DNA of 64,000 bases from Mycobacterium lepromatosis (GTDB lineage Bacteria > Actinomycetota > Actinomycetes > Mycobacteriales > Mycobacteriaceae): positions 1,116,001-1,180,000 of the forward strand of contig NZ_CP083405.1 in the NCBI RefSeq assembly GCF_000975265.2, written 5' to 3'. Below the pieces are notes generated by a model that saw only the letters and a list, made by a program, of their open reading frames with translations, was not told the DNA's origin and did not search any database. The position numbers were made by a program, and so were the translations under genes. Position 1 is the first letter of the stretch; every line of letters starts with the position of its first letter. Below are positions 46,546 to 55,177 of this stretch, piece by piece.

Positions 46546-47082
46546 CCGAGATCGGCGCTGGCGTGACTTCTCGCACTTTTCCGCGCCACTGCTAATTTTG
46601 CTAATTTCGGCGGCAAGGCGTCGGCGGACCACCACCGTAAGGCCTCCGACCCGTCGTTGACCAAAATATGCGCGGCCGGCCGGGCGCGTGCGCCACGAAT
46701 TGCAAATCCAGATAATTGGGTGGGCTCGCTCGGCGAGTAGGTGACCGGGTGGACGTGAATTGTGGTTAGTTCCGGCGTGATCCGCAGATAGGTCACGCCG
46801 GACTCTTGGGTGGCTCCGCGCAGTGCCACGGCGATGCGGTCCTCGTCGGCCTCCTCGCTGTGCCCGCTCAGCTGGACCTAGCGGCCAAGGCGCGGGTGCA
46901 GGGCGAACAGCACCTGGCTGGTGTCGTTGAGCACCGGCGCTGTGATCAGGGGCCACCATTCGGCGGCTCGCGTCGGGTTGAGTGTGGATAAAGGCCAGCA
47001 CCGCATGCCGCCACAAGTTCTGGGCCGGATCGGGCGTTTGTCAGTCTGCGAGGACTGCTGTGGCAGACTCTCGGATGTTCAT
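46518..47082 (-). pseudogene. Dead NUDIX hydrolase
   Basis: ATG at 47082 overlaps the mamA stop (ATGA) and starts MNIRESATAVLAD, followed by TGA, then TPDPAQNLWRHAVLAFIHTQ in the same frame. After a shift comes SQVLFALHPRLGR, and a broken NUDIX box GHSEEADEDRIAVALRGATQ followed by ESGV, where the consensus REuxEExGu has lost two key acidic residues. TTIHVHPVTYSPSEP and LRWWSADALP complete the domain. The ATGA overlap shows it was coupled to mamA. I recall NUDIX genes near fbiB in other actinobacteria. Confidence 0.75.
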
Positions 47083-48680
47083 CGCGAGATGTTCACCCGG
47101 GATCCCCTCTTGGTTCTGCGATCGCGCAGTGATGCCCAGGCTGTGCGACATTGAGCGACGAGGGCCGGCGACAAGCCTAGTCCGTCGATCAGCACCCGGC
47201 GGTCTACGATGTCCAGTGCCTTTTCGATCTCGTTGGCCTTCAGCAGCAGATCGACGTCTTGGCCAAGTTCGGCGCTGGCATATGCTGGTGAGGGAATGGG
47301 CAGCTGCTCAGCTTCCCGGGGTTCGAGCTCCAAGATGCCTCCGCCGTAACTGCGCCCCATGATCTCGGTAAAGGCGAAGGTGGCGCTGTTGTGGAATACC
47401 GCGGCAAGAGCGGTCGGGTCAACGTCGACGATAAGGCGGACCCGATGCACGGTGTCGGTGCTGGTTGCGGCGGTGGCGTTGACGGTCAGCCGCGGCGCTA
47501 GGTGGATTTGGCGCAGCATGAACAGGTCGGGAATCCACAGCGATGGTGTGCTCCACCATGGCTTGCGGATGGAGCATTTGTACCCCTTATTCACGCCGGC
47601 GCGCTCACCTGCGTCGATGTGCGTGACCAGGGCAGAATCTGTCGGGTGGTGCGGGGCGTCGAGCAGCCAAGTCCGGTGCTGGGCGGCGATATCGCTGGCC
47701 CGGCAGTTCGTGTCGTAGACGAGGCCGGACAGCTGGGTGCTGCGCGAGACGAGCGGGACGCAGTGCTTGCGTAGCCTTAGGGCATGTGCGTCGGCGTCGG
47801 TGAAGGTGAAGAAGCTGTTGCGGCCGGTCACGATGCCCACATCCACATCGGCCACTTCGCCAAACCGGGTCATCGCGTTGGCATGCTTCAGTTTTTGCAG
47901 CAATCGGATTTGCGCGGGGTCGAGGAAGTACTTGGTCCACTTTTCTTTTTCGTGTAGCAGCGCCGGAGCAGACTCGAAGCTCAGGTCCGGCTCTGCTAAC
48001 GCGTTAAGCGATTCAGCATCGTGGAGATTGACGGTGCGTATTTGTGCTGGTCCTGAACCGACGACACCGCAGAACAACACAACCTCTTGCAGGATTCCGT
48101 CGAACACCAACCGCTCGAAGGTCACGAGGGTGATCTCCCGATAGAGGCTTAGCAGAAATTCGCGCAACTGTGCCGCGTAGGTGACTTGGAGTAGTTCTGC
48201 TGGAACGACTAGACCCACACGCCCGCCGTCGCGCACTAGTGTCGTGCTCGCCACGACGAACGGGACCCAGGCATTGGTCAACTTCGTCGGGCGCAAACCC
48301 GCATGCCTCATCAGTTCCAGCGCCGGATCCCGTTGGTCGGCTGCCCAGTTCCCGAAACGGATGTAGGGCGGGTTTCCGGCAACACCGTCCCAGCTGCCCA
48401 CTCGGGTCTTGTGCAGCCACGTGAAGAAGTTCTCGGTGTCGACCGAGCAGAATTTTCGGGACTTTCGCGCCTCACGTGCCAACAGCTCCACACCGTGCGC
48501 CTGGTTGGTGAGTGCGGCGATCTCGCGGAGGATTCGGCCATCCCCGCATGATGGCTCGAGGATCTTCTGCCCCGCCTGGCGAACCCAACGGGCCAAAAAT
48601 CGGGCAACGGGAACCGGCGTGTAATAACCGCCGCGAACTTTGTTAGCGGATGCAGCCGTTTTGCCCGCGAACGTTGTCAT
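47079..48680 (-). CDS. mamA: N6-adenine DNA methyltransferase (MamA orthologue)
   Basis: 533-residue gamma-type adenine methyltransferase. AdoMet motif LEPSCGDGR (EPSCGDG at residues 42-48), catalytic NPPY at 103-106 within VAGNPPYIRFGNW, and a long C-terminal target-recognition region. The start ATG 48680 (MTTFAGKTAASANKV) matches the M. tuberculosis protein better than the longer GTG start at 48722. The orthologue I recall, MamA (Rv3263), methylates CTGGAG sites and affects promoter activity. Here it lies 62 bp after a gene with a nuclease-like motif. No frameshift or missing motif is seen, so methylation is probably active. Confidence 0.88.
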   Translation of the reverse strand: MTTFAGKTAASANKVRGGYYTPVPVARFLARWVRQAGQKILEPSCGDGRILREIAALTNQAHGVELLAREARKSRKFCSVDTENFFTWLHKTRVGSWDGVAGNPPYIRFGNWAADQRDPALELMRHAGLRPTKLTNAWVPFVVASTTLVRDGGRVGLVVPAELLQVTYAAQLREFLLSLYREITLVTFERLVFDGILQEVVLFCGVVGSGPAQIRTVNLHDAESLNALAEPDLSFESAPALLHEKEKWTKYFLDPAQIRLLQKLKHANAMTRFGEVADVDVGIVTGRNSFFTFTDADAHALRLRKHCVPLVSRSTQLSGLVYDTNCRASDIAAQHRTWLLDAPHHPTDSALVTHIDAGERAGVNKGYKCSIRKPWWSTPSLWIPDLFMLRQIHLAPRLTVNATAATSTDTVHRVRLIVDVDPTALAAVFHNSATFAFTEIMGRSYGGGILELEPREAEQLPIPSPAYASAELGQDVDLLLKANEIEKALDIVDRRVLIDGLGLSPALVAQCRTAWASLRDRRTKRGSRVNISR

Positions 48681-48742
48681 GGGACAAGTATCGGGGCAGC
48701 TACCGACATACGTGATCGTCACCCATAGGGCGCGTCGGATAA

Positions 48743-49444
48743 CTAGGTAGCATGAGGTGGAAGTCCCTGGAATCGGGCCTGGTACGAGCGGTACATGTCG
48801 GTGCTGAATCGTTCGATCCTCAGTAGGCTCTGTGGGTCAGGCAGGTTGGGGTCGATTCGACCGGTTACCGGGTCCCAGGAGACCAGACTCATTGCTTCTG
48901 CTCGATGGTTGGGCTCGTCCACAAGTTCTCGATTACCCAGCCGAGCCAAGGTCCCGATGATGGCATTCGTTCGTGCTCCTGGCGCTAGGCACGGCGTTGG
49001 GATGGCGACCATGAAGCCTACGACAGCGCTGGGAAACCGGCTGTGGACTGTGGTTGCCTCGGTTGCTAAGTCGTTGATCATGTTCTGCCAGTTCTTCCCG
49101 ACGCTGTCGTGATCGTTCAGCGTCTTGCTGTCGAACGCGATGCGCGTCCCGTCCGGCCGGTAGCCCACATCGAAGTTCTGCGGTCGCACGCCGCCAACTA
49201 TTCGCACCGGCCCAACTTCCACACAATCGGGCTGCGATGGCTGCAACTGGCTGGCGGTGGGAACCACGACAGGGATGTTTCCGAGCATCACCGACAGTGC
49301 GCCCCCGACAGCTACGTCAATCAACGTGCCGAAGTCCATCCCGTCTTTCTTGGAGAACTTCGAGCTTACGAGCCATTTTCGGCCGAAAGTGGTGAGCTCA
49401 TCTGTGGGCAGGTTGATCCCAGGCATCGGCTGCAAGACGGCCAC
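48743..49444 (-). CDS. Putative type II restriction endonuclease (mamA partner)
   Basis: 233 residues, not recognised as a known family. The region NFDVGYRPDGTRIAFDSKTL contains D92 followed 12 residues later by D105-S106-K107, the spacing of a PD-(D/E)xK nuclease core, with strands before and after and a helix (SVGKNWQNMINDLATEATTV) following. This is how small type II restriction enzymes look. It lies between fbiB (30 bp gap) and mamA (62 bp gap) on the same strand, and I recall no equivalent in M. tuberculosis. GTG at 49444; ATG at 49426 is an alternative. Intact frame in a genome full of pseudogenes. Function is inferred from motif and context only. Confidence 0.6.
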   Translation of the reverse strand: MAVLQPMPGINLPTDELTTFGRKWLVSSKFSKKDGMDFGTLIDVAVGGALSVMLGNIPVVVPTASQLQPSQPDCVEVGPVRIVGGVRPQNFDVGYRPDGTRIAFDSKTLNDHDSVGKNWQNMINDLATEATTVHSRFPSAVVGFMVAIPTPCLAPGARTNAIIGTLARLGNRELVDEPNHRAEAMSLVSWDPVTGRIDPNLPDPQSLLRIERFSTDMYRSYQARFQGLPPHAT

Positions 49445-49474
49445 GGGTGCGAGCCTAATCGTCGCAGTGAGGGT

Positions 49475-50848
49475 TCATTTGCGTAGCAGCAGTTCGGCGA
49501 CCCCTACCGGGGTGCGTAACCCGGTAGGCTGCTGAGCATACCCGATCGCGATGGCGCCTAGCGGCTCCCAATTGGCTGGTAGCTCGAGCTCGGCGCGGAC
49601 CAGGTCAGCGGCGAAGATCGTTGAGCCAATCCAGCAGCTTCCCAGCCCGCGCACCGCCAACGCGACCAGCAGGGCTTGCACCGCTGCTCCGGCGGCGACA
49701 GTGAACATGGTGTGCTCGGCACTTGCACGGGCGGCGTCGGGGTAGGCATGTGCGCCGTCGGGAACCATGAACGGAATGACGACTTGGGGTGCATCGTAGA
49801 GGATCTGACCGTGCGCCACACGCCGTGCTATCGCGTCGGCGGGCAAGGCGTCACTGGCGAGGTCTAAGCGCCACTTGTCGGCCATCCGGTCTAGCAGCCG
49901 AGTCCGGACGGCTGGGGTCTGCAGCCACACAAACCGTACCGGTCGGGTGTGGTGTGGGGCTGGGGCGGTGAGGGCCTCGGCCACGGCTGCTTCGATCAGT
50001 TCCGCTGTTATTGGTTCATCGCTGAACTGGCGCACTGACCTGCGCAAGAGCTGGGCCTGTTGGCGACCCAGCTCGAGGGCTTCGGTGGTACCGAGCCAGA
50101 ACAGGTCGTCGGGGCCACTTCGCAGCAGGTGTTGGGCGGTCGAGCCGTCGTCAGCCGGGTTAAGGCCGCGCACCACGGCCACCGGCATCGCAGTCAATTT
50201 TCCCTTGACCAGATCGGTGGCTGCTGCGACCTCGTCGGCCACCGCGATTTCGGTGATCACTAACTCGTTGCCGTAGCGGTCGACAGCACCCGAATAGTTA
50301 TGCAGCACAGCCAAACCGGCCGCACCGACCGCGACGTCGGTCTGGCCGTTGCGCCAAGCGCGGCCCATCGTATCGGTGATGACCACCGCGACGTTGACTC
50401 CGAGCGCCGCGTGCAACCCAGTGCGCAGCACTGCGGCGCTGGCGTCGGGATTGACAGGTAGTAGCGCCAGTTCGCCCCGGCTGACGTTGGATCCGTCCAC
50501 TCCGGCGGCGGCTTGCACCAGCCCGAGCGCGTTCTCGGTGATCAAGGTTCTGCCTTTGTGCGCCAGAACGCGTACCGTCTCTTCTTTTATTAGCCTGCGG
50601 CGCAGTTCATTTCGTTCTTTGTCATCTCCGGGTGCCGGGACCAAACGACCCTCGCACTTGGATACCACCTTGCTAGTAACCACCACGACGTCACCGTCGC
50701 GCAGCCACGGCGCGGCCACGGCGATCGCGGCACTCAGATCGTCGCCGGGACGGAATTCGGGAAGCCCGGCGACAGGCAGGATCTCGATCATCGAGGCGGT
50801 GCCGTGCTCAGGCGACGACGCAGAGCGGTGCGAGCCCGAACTGGTCAC
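49475..50848 (-). CDS. fbiB: F420:gamma-glutamyl ligase / FMN reductase FbiB
   Basis: 457-residue bifunctional protein. The N-terminal CofE-like domain (residues 20-250; [50 protein letters not shown]) adds glutamates to F420-0; the C-terminal nitroreductase-fold domain (from [10 protein letters not shown] to the end; [33 protein letters not shown] and RGLGSCWIG) reduces dehydro-F420-0 using FMNH2 in relatives. The start GTG at 50848 overlaps the fbiA stop by 4 bp (GTGA). Cofactor F420 is retained, as expected for mycobacteria. Confidence 0.94.
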   Translation of the reverse strand: MTSSGSHRSASSPEHGTASMIEILPVAGLPEFRPGDDLSAAIAVAAPWLRDGDVVVVTSKVVSKCEGRLVPAPGDDKERNELRRRLIKEETVRVLAHKGRTLITENALGLVQAAAGVDGSNVSRGELALLPVNPDASAAVLRTGLHAALGVNVAVVITDTMGRAWRNGQTDVAVGAAGLAVLHNYSGAVDRYGNELVITEIAVADEVAAATDLVKGKLTAMPVAVVRGLNPADDGSTAQHLLRSGPDDLFWLGTTEALELGRQQAQLLRRSVRQFSDEPITAELIEAAVAEALTAPAPHHTRPVRFVWLQTPAVRTRLLDRMADKWRLDLASDALPADAIARRVAHGQILYDAPQVVIPFMVPDGAHAYPDAARASAEHTMFTVAAGAAVQALLVALAVRGLGSCWIGSTIFAADLVRAELELPANWEPLGAIAIGYAQQPTGLRTPVGVAELLLRK

Positions 50849-51846
50849 GCCGTCACGCCCGCGAGCTGAAGCCCAACGCTCACCATGTCAGCCGTTGTCT
50901 TCGGGCTGCTCATCAGCAGCGGTATCGACCGCACCGCGACCCCTTCGATTTCAGCGTGGTCGTCTTCGTGTACCAGCCAGCAGTCCAGAATCCCGGTGGT
51001 GTGGCGCGCTCCATAATGCTGGCCCACTGCCGCTGCTGTGGATTGTACACCGATCACTGTGAGACATTTATCGGCCATGCCGCGCAACGGCTTTCCGTCA
51101 ATGATTGGTGAGTAGCCGACGACTGGAGCGGTGGTTGCCCGAAGTGCACCGCGAATACCGGGGATGGCCAGGATGGCGCCTATACTTACCACCGGATTCG
51201 ACGGTGCCACCAAAATGACGTCGGCGTCAGCGATAGCTGCTACCGCTTCAGTTGCGGCATTGGCTTTTTCCGCTCCAACATAGGCGAAACTATGCGTGGG
51301 TACCTGGGCGCGGTAGCGTACCCACCACTCCTGGAAGTGGATTGCGCGCCGGCTGTCATTGATCGGATCAGTGATCACCACATGGGTTTCACAACGGTCG
51401 TCACTGGCTGGCACCAACCGTGCGCCCGGTTGCCAGCGGTCACACAGTGCTGTGGTGATCTGCGACAGCGGGTAGCCGGCATTCAGCATCTGGGTGCGCA
51501 CCAAGTGAGTGGCCAGATCGCGATCCCCGAGTTCGAACCAGTCTGGTTGCACGCCGTACCGCGCGAGTTCCTCCTTGGCGTGCCAGGTTTCGTCGCGGTG
51601 ACCCCAGCCGCGCTGCGGGTCGATCTCATCGCCTAGGGTGTACATGCAAGTGTCCAGATCCGGACAGACACGCAACCCGTGAATCCAAGCGTCGTCACCG
51701 ATATTGACGACGGCAGTTAGCTCGTGGCTTGTTGTTAGGGTATCTGGGCATTGTTGCGGGCTAAACTGACCCAGGCCGAGCAGTTGCTGAACTCCCAGCA
51801 AGAAGCGGGCACCACCCACCCCACCGACCAGAACCGTGACCCGCAC
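50845..51846 (-). CDS. fbiA: 2-phospho-L-lactate/phosphoenolpyruvyl transferase FbiA
   Basis: 333-residue CofD-family enzyme that attaches the phospho-C3 moiety to deazaflavin Fo, forming (dehydro-)F420-0. Motifs: [20 protein letters not shown] at the N-terminus, [20 protein letters not shown] (as [16 protein letters not shown]), [28 protein letters not shown] and [19 protein letters not shown] at 51846 is chosen over the longest frame (51903) because the protein then starts at the conserved RVTVLVGG. First gene of the fbiA-fbiB-endonuclease-mamA run, divergent from whiB2. Confidence 0.93.
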   Translation of the reverse strand: MRVTVLVGGVGGARFLLGVQQLLGLGQFSPQQCPDTLTTSHELTAVVNIGDDAWIHGLRVCPDLDTCMYTLGDEIDPQRGWGHRDETWHAKEELARYGVQPDWFELGDRDLATHLVRTQMLNAGYPLSQITTALCDRWQPGARLVPASDDRCETHVVITDPINDSRRAIHFQEWWVRYRAQVPTHSFAYVGAEKANAATEAVAAIADADVILVAPSNPVVSIGAILAIPGIRGALRATTAPVVGYSPIIDGKPLRGMADKCLTVIGVQSTAAAVGQHYGARHTTGILDCWLVHEDDHAEIEGVAVRSIPLLMSSPKTTADMVSVGLQLAGVTA

Positions 51847-52055
51847 ACCGCACGACAGTACCGCTCTGTTCACTTGCCCGCTTGCGAGGGAGAGTCGGGG
51901 CATTGAGCCCGACTCAACAGCACCCCGCGGAACAGGGAAAGTAGGAAGGGATCGGCGCAGTGCTTGTGACCAGATGCGCTCGACACGCCGAAGGTTGACG
52001 GCAACAGAAACGTCAAAACTCGATTACAACATGGTATGGACATTTGCAGTCACGC

Positions 52056-52165
52056 TTGACCCAGCAGGTCAACCCGTGTCTAATCACAGTAGTGTTATTT
52101 CACGGCTGACCGAATTCGGTATCGTAGACCGAGACTCGATCACTTGTTCGAGCTTTCTGTATACT
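52056..52165 (+). promoter_or_regulatory. Possible whiB2 promoter/operator region
   Basis: Between fbiA and whiB2. TTGACC and GGTCAA form an inverted repeat with a 5-bp spacer (52056-52061 and 52067-52072), which could be a regulator site. A good -10 hexamer TATACT lies at 52160-52165, 54 bp before the whiB2 ATG, but no -35 at 17 bp spacing is convincing. Speculative. Confidence 0.3.
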
Positions 52166-52219
52166 GCATACGGTGGGAAAGATCACCCCCAATCACACGG
52201 TGAGGAGACGGACAACCCA

Positions 52220-52582
52220 ATGTCCTATAAGCACCTTCAGGGCGTAATGGGAAGCACACCGCACACCACGTCCGGCATAGCGCAGGCAGCAGTCACCCTG
52301 CCTTATTTGAGCTTGGTTCCCGAAGCGCTGGTCGCATTCCGAGTCGAACCTGAGCCGGAGTCGAGTGACCAATGGCAAGACCGCGCACTATGCGCGCAAA
52401 CGGATCCCGAGGCTTTCTTTCCTGAAAAGGGTGGTTCTACGCGTGAAGCTAAGAAAATTTGCCTGGGTTGCGAAGTGCGCCACGAATGCCTGGAGTATGC
52501 CTTGGCGCATGACGAGCGCTTTGGCATCTGGGGCGGTCTTTCCGAGCGTGAGCGTCGCCGCCTTAAGCGTGGCGTAATCTGA
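52220..52582 (+). CDS. whiB2: WhiB-family iron-sulfur regulator WhiB2
   Basis: 120-residue WhiB2 (WhmD-like), an iron-sulfur protein that controls septation and division. The [4Fe-4S] cysteines occur in ALCAQTDPEAFFP, then KKICLGCEVRHECLEYA (Cys-x2-Cys-x5-Cys), followed by the G-turn GIWGGLSERERRRLKRG. ATG at 52220 follows GAGGAG (about 12 bp) and yields MSYKHLQGVMGS, similar to M. smegmatis WhmD; TTG at 52313 would give the shorter 89-residue form annotated in M. tuberculosis. The frame stays open far upstream (to 51836) but that is probably fortuitous. Convergent with the Rv3259 orthologue. Confidence 0.92.
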   Translation: MSYKHLQGVMGSTPHTTSGIAQAAVTLPYLSLVPEALVAFRVEPEPESSDQWQDRALCAQTDPEAFFPEKGGSTREAKKICLGCEVRHECLEYALAHDERFGIWGGLSERERRRLKRGVI

Positions 52583-52609
52583 TTGTAGGGCCCACTCTAG
52601 ACCGGCGGC

Positions 52610-53086
52610 TCAGTCGTCAATCGTCGGGTCGATGACTGAGGGGTCGACGTCTAAATAGGTCGCTACCTGAGCCACCAGAAGATCGTGTAGCAATTCACCA
52701 AGCTCGACTGTGTCCTGGGCTCGACGCTCGATCGGCTTGCGGAACAAGACAATTCGCGCCCGCGTAGCATTGCTGCGGACGTCGACGCCAGCGGGGATCA
52801 GCCGGGCGAGCGCGATCGGTCCGTCGGCGATGACCTCGGGGGGCCACTGTATGTTTTCTGGGTTCCGCGCGGCGATGCGGGGAATCTCGTCGACCGCCAC
52901 GTCAAGCTCCGACACCCGCCCTTGCCAACGTTGTTCGATGGGTTCGTAGGCCTCCAGCACCGCCATGTCGAACCGCTCGGCCCGGGCTACGCCATCCCGG
53001 CACCGTTGGCGGCAGCAGCGGACTGCGTATGTCGCGGCCCCTTTTTGCGGCTCGGCGCGACGAGAACCGGCGAGACCACTGACCAT
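52610..53086 (-). CDS. Zincin-like DUF1025 protein (Rv3259 orthologue), N-terminus frameshifted
   Basis: 158 codons in the open frame; from about residue 37 (AERFDMAVLEAYEPIEQRW, IPRIAARNPENIQWPPE, IPAGVDVRSNATRARIVLFR) it matches the Rv3259 family to the end (LHDLLVAQVATYLDVDPSV). The true N-terminal codons (SPLLPPTVPGWRS) lie in a different frame just upstream, with one extra C near 52977-52983 and the start ATG apparently changed to ATA. The protein may thus start at 53086 with an unrelated leader or at an internal codon, or be dying. Zincin-like members have HExxH; here only LHDLL remains. Confidence 0.65.
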   Translation of the reverse strand: MVSGLAGSRRAEPQKGAATYAVRCCRQRCRDGVARAERFDMAVLEAYEPIEQRWQGRVSELDVAVDEIPRIAARNPENIQWPPEVIADGPIALARLIPAGVDVRSNATRARIVLFRKPIERRAQDTVELGELLHDLLVAQVATYLDVDPSVIDPTIDD

Positions 53087-53204
53087 GCCCCGAAAAGCTA
53101 CAGGAATTACTCACTGGGCCGATGGTAACGGTTAAACATTCCGTGTCGAACGGATGCGCGTGTCCGGTGCTTCAGCGACGTTTTCGCACGATAGCCTTTC
53201 GCTC

Positions 53205-53651
53205 GTGAATGTTCCCCGTCGCTGCTGCCGGCCCGGGTGTCCGCACTATGCCGTGGCGACGTTGACGTTCGTTTACTCGGACTCGACGGCGGTGGTAGGT
53301 CCGCTCGCTACCGTGCGGGAACCGCATTCGTGGGATCTGTGCGTCGACCATGCCGCTCGTATCACTGCACCGCGCGGATGGGAACTTGTGCGCCATGCCG
53401 GGCCATTGCCCAGTAATCCTGACGAGGATGACCTGGTTGCCCTGGCAGAAGCGGTACGCGAAGGTCCGGGCGGTGAGCGTAGGTCCTACGGGAACGGCAC
53501 CAGGGCATCGCTAGGCGGCTTCGCAGATCCCCAGCTACAGTCTGCAGGAGCTCATGCTACCATGCCCCGTGGTGGTTTGCTCGTGCCACCCGAGCGGCGT
53601 TCCGGACGGCAGCGTGGACATTTGCGAGTATTGCCTGACCCCTCCGACTAG
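53205..53651 (+). CDS. DUF3499 protein (Rv3258c orthologue)
   Basis: 148 residues from GTG at 53205. The N-terminal 65 residues form the conserved DUF3499 domain: VPRRCCRPGCPHYAVATLTF with possible zinc ligands CRPGC, VYSDSTAVVGPLAT and WDLCVDHAARITAPRGWEL (C-x2-H). The C-terminal half is a low-complexity linker ending LRVLPDPSD. Function unknown; the gene always sits next to phosphomannomutase in actinobacteria as far as I recall. The longer frame from 53154 is less likely. Confidence 0.82.
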   Translation: MNVPRRCCRPGCPHYAVATLTFVYSDSTAVVGPLATVREPHSWDLCVDHAARITAPRGWELVRHAGPLPSNPDEDDLVALAEAVREGPGGERRSYGNGTRASLGGFADPQLQSAGAHATMPRGGLLVPPERRSGRQRGHLRVLPDPSD

Positions 53652-53767
53652 TTCGGACTAGCAACCGGTGATCCACCGAATATTGTTCCAGGCCGTTACT
53701 GCCCGTATCTCTGTGCTGTTGGGCCGATAGGCTGGCACCAAGAGTCCCCGTCATCAGGAGGCCCCGC

Positions 53768-55177
53768 ATGTCTCGGCCCGCCGCGGCTGTTCACCGTGTC
53801 GTCAAGGCATATGACGTACGCGGGCTAGTTGGTGAAGAAATAGATGAGTCGCTTAGCGCCGATCTCGGCACGGCATTTGCGAGGTTGATGCGCGCTAAAG
53901 GTGCTCGACAGGTAGTCCTTGGCTACGACATGCGTGACAGTTCGCCGTCGCTGGCCGCGGCTTTTGCGAAGGGAGTAACCAGTCAGGGCCTTGATGTGGT
54001 GCGGATTGGTCTATCCTCTACCGATCAGCTTTATTTCGCCACGGGGTTGCTGGATTGCCCTGGTGCGATGTTTACCGCGAGTCACAATCCGGCGGTCTAC
54101 AACGGCATCAAGCTGTGTCTTGCAGGCGCCCAACCGATCGGTGCAGATACTGGGTTGGCCATCATCCGCGACGATGTAATCGCCGGGGTCCCACCTTACC
54201 CGCCTTCCCAAGGGCGGCCCGGAACCATTACCGATCGTGATGTGCTGGCCGACTATGGGGTGTTTTTGCGGTCCTTGGTGAACACCGCTGGGCTGCGTCC
54301 ATTGCGGGTCGCCGTGGACGCCGGCAACGGTATGGCCGGTCACACTACGCCTGCTGTGCTTGGCGCCATTGATTCGATCACCTTGTTGCCGTTGTACTTC
54401 GAGCTCGACGGCTCGTTTCCCAATCACGAAGCCAACCCGCTGGACCCGGCGAACCTGGTGGATCTGCAGGCCTATGTGCGTGATACCGGCGCCGATATCG
54501 GGCTGGCCTTCGACGGTGACGCCGACCGGTGCTTCGTGGTCGATGAACGCGGTTTGCCGGTCTCACCGTCGACGGTAACCAGCTTGGTGGCCACTCGTGT
54601 ACTTAAACGGGAGATTGGTGCCACGGTTATCCACAATGTGATCACTTCTCGCGCGGTGCCTGAACTTGTCAGCGAGTGTGGCGGCACACCGCTGCGTTCG
54701 CGTGTCGGACATTCCTACATCAAGACGCTGATGGCTGAGACCGGTGCGATTTTCGGTGGTGAGCATTCGGCACACTACTACTTCCGCGACTTTTGGGGCG
54801 CCGACTCCGGGATGTTGGCCGCATTATATGTGCTAGCCGCTCTCGGTGAGCAGCAACGGCCGCTCTCGGAGCTGACCGCTGACTATCAGCGCTACGAATC
54901 GTCCGGTGAGATCAACTTTACTGTGGTGGACGCGCCGAGCTGTGTGGATGCTGTAGTGGAGTTTTTCGGTAGCCGGATTCATTCCATCGATTACCTTGAC
55001 GGGGTGACAGTGGATTTGGGCGGCGGCAGCTGGTTCAACCTGCGTAACTCCAACACCGAGCCGTTGCTGCGACTCAATGTGGAGGGCCGCAGTACAGAGG
55101 ATGTTGACGTGGTGGTCGCCCAGGTCAGTGCTCGAATCGCTGCCCACATACCATCGGGCGCAGAGGTGGAACCGTGA
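53768..55177 (+). CDS. manB: Phosphomannomutase
   Basis: 469-residue alpha-D-phosphohexomutase converting mannose 6-phosphate to mannose 1-phosphate. Motifs: KAYDVRGLVGEEID at the N-terminus, catalytic serine loop FTASHNPAVYNG (near residue 102), Mg-binding AFDGDADRCFVVDE (near 245), sugar-specificity loop GGEHSAHYYFRDF (near 328) and the phosphate-binding NLRNSNTEPLLRLNVEG (near 420). ATG at 53768, with CAGGAGG 5-9 bp upstream. First of three consecutive mannose-pathway genes (53.8-57.5 kb), together with manA. Also annotated pmmA in relatives; the family name manB is used for two different genes in this window. Confidence 0.93.
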   Translation: MSRPAAAVHRVVKAYDVRGLVGEEIDESLSADLGTAFARLMRAKGARQVVLGYDMRDSSPSLAAAFAKGVTSQGLDVVRIGLSSTDQLYFATGLLDCPGAMFTASHNPAVYNGIKLCLAGAQPIGADTGLAIIRDDVIAGVPPYPPSQGRPGTITDRDVLADYGVFLRSLVNTAGLRPLRVAVDAGNGMAGHTTPAVLGAIDSITLLPLYFELDGSFPNHEANPLDPANLVDLQAYVRDTGADIGLAFDGDADRCFVVDERGLPVSPSTVTSLVATRVLKREIGATVIHNVITSRAVPELVSECGGTPLRSRVGHSYIKTLMAETGAIFGGEHSAHYYFRDFWGADSGMLAALYVLAALGEQQRPLSELTADYQRYESSGEINFTVVDAPSCVDAVVEFFGSRIHSIDYLDGVTVDLGGGSWFNLRNSNTEPLLRLNVEGRSTEDVDVVVAQVSARIAAHIPSGAEVEP

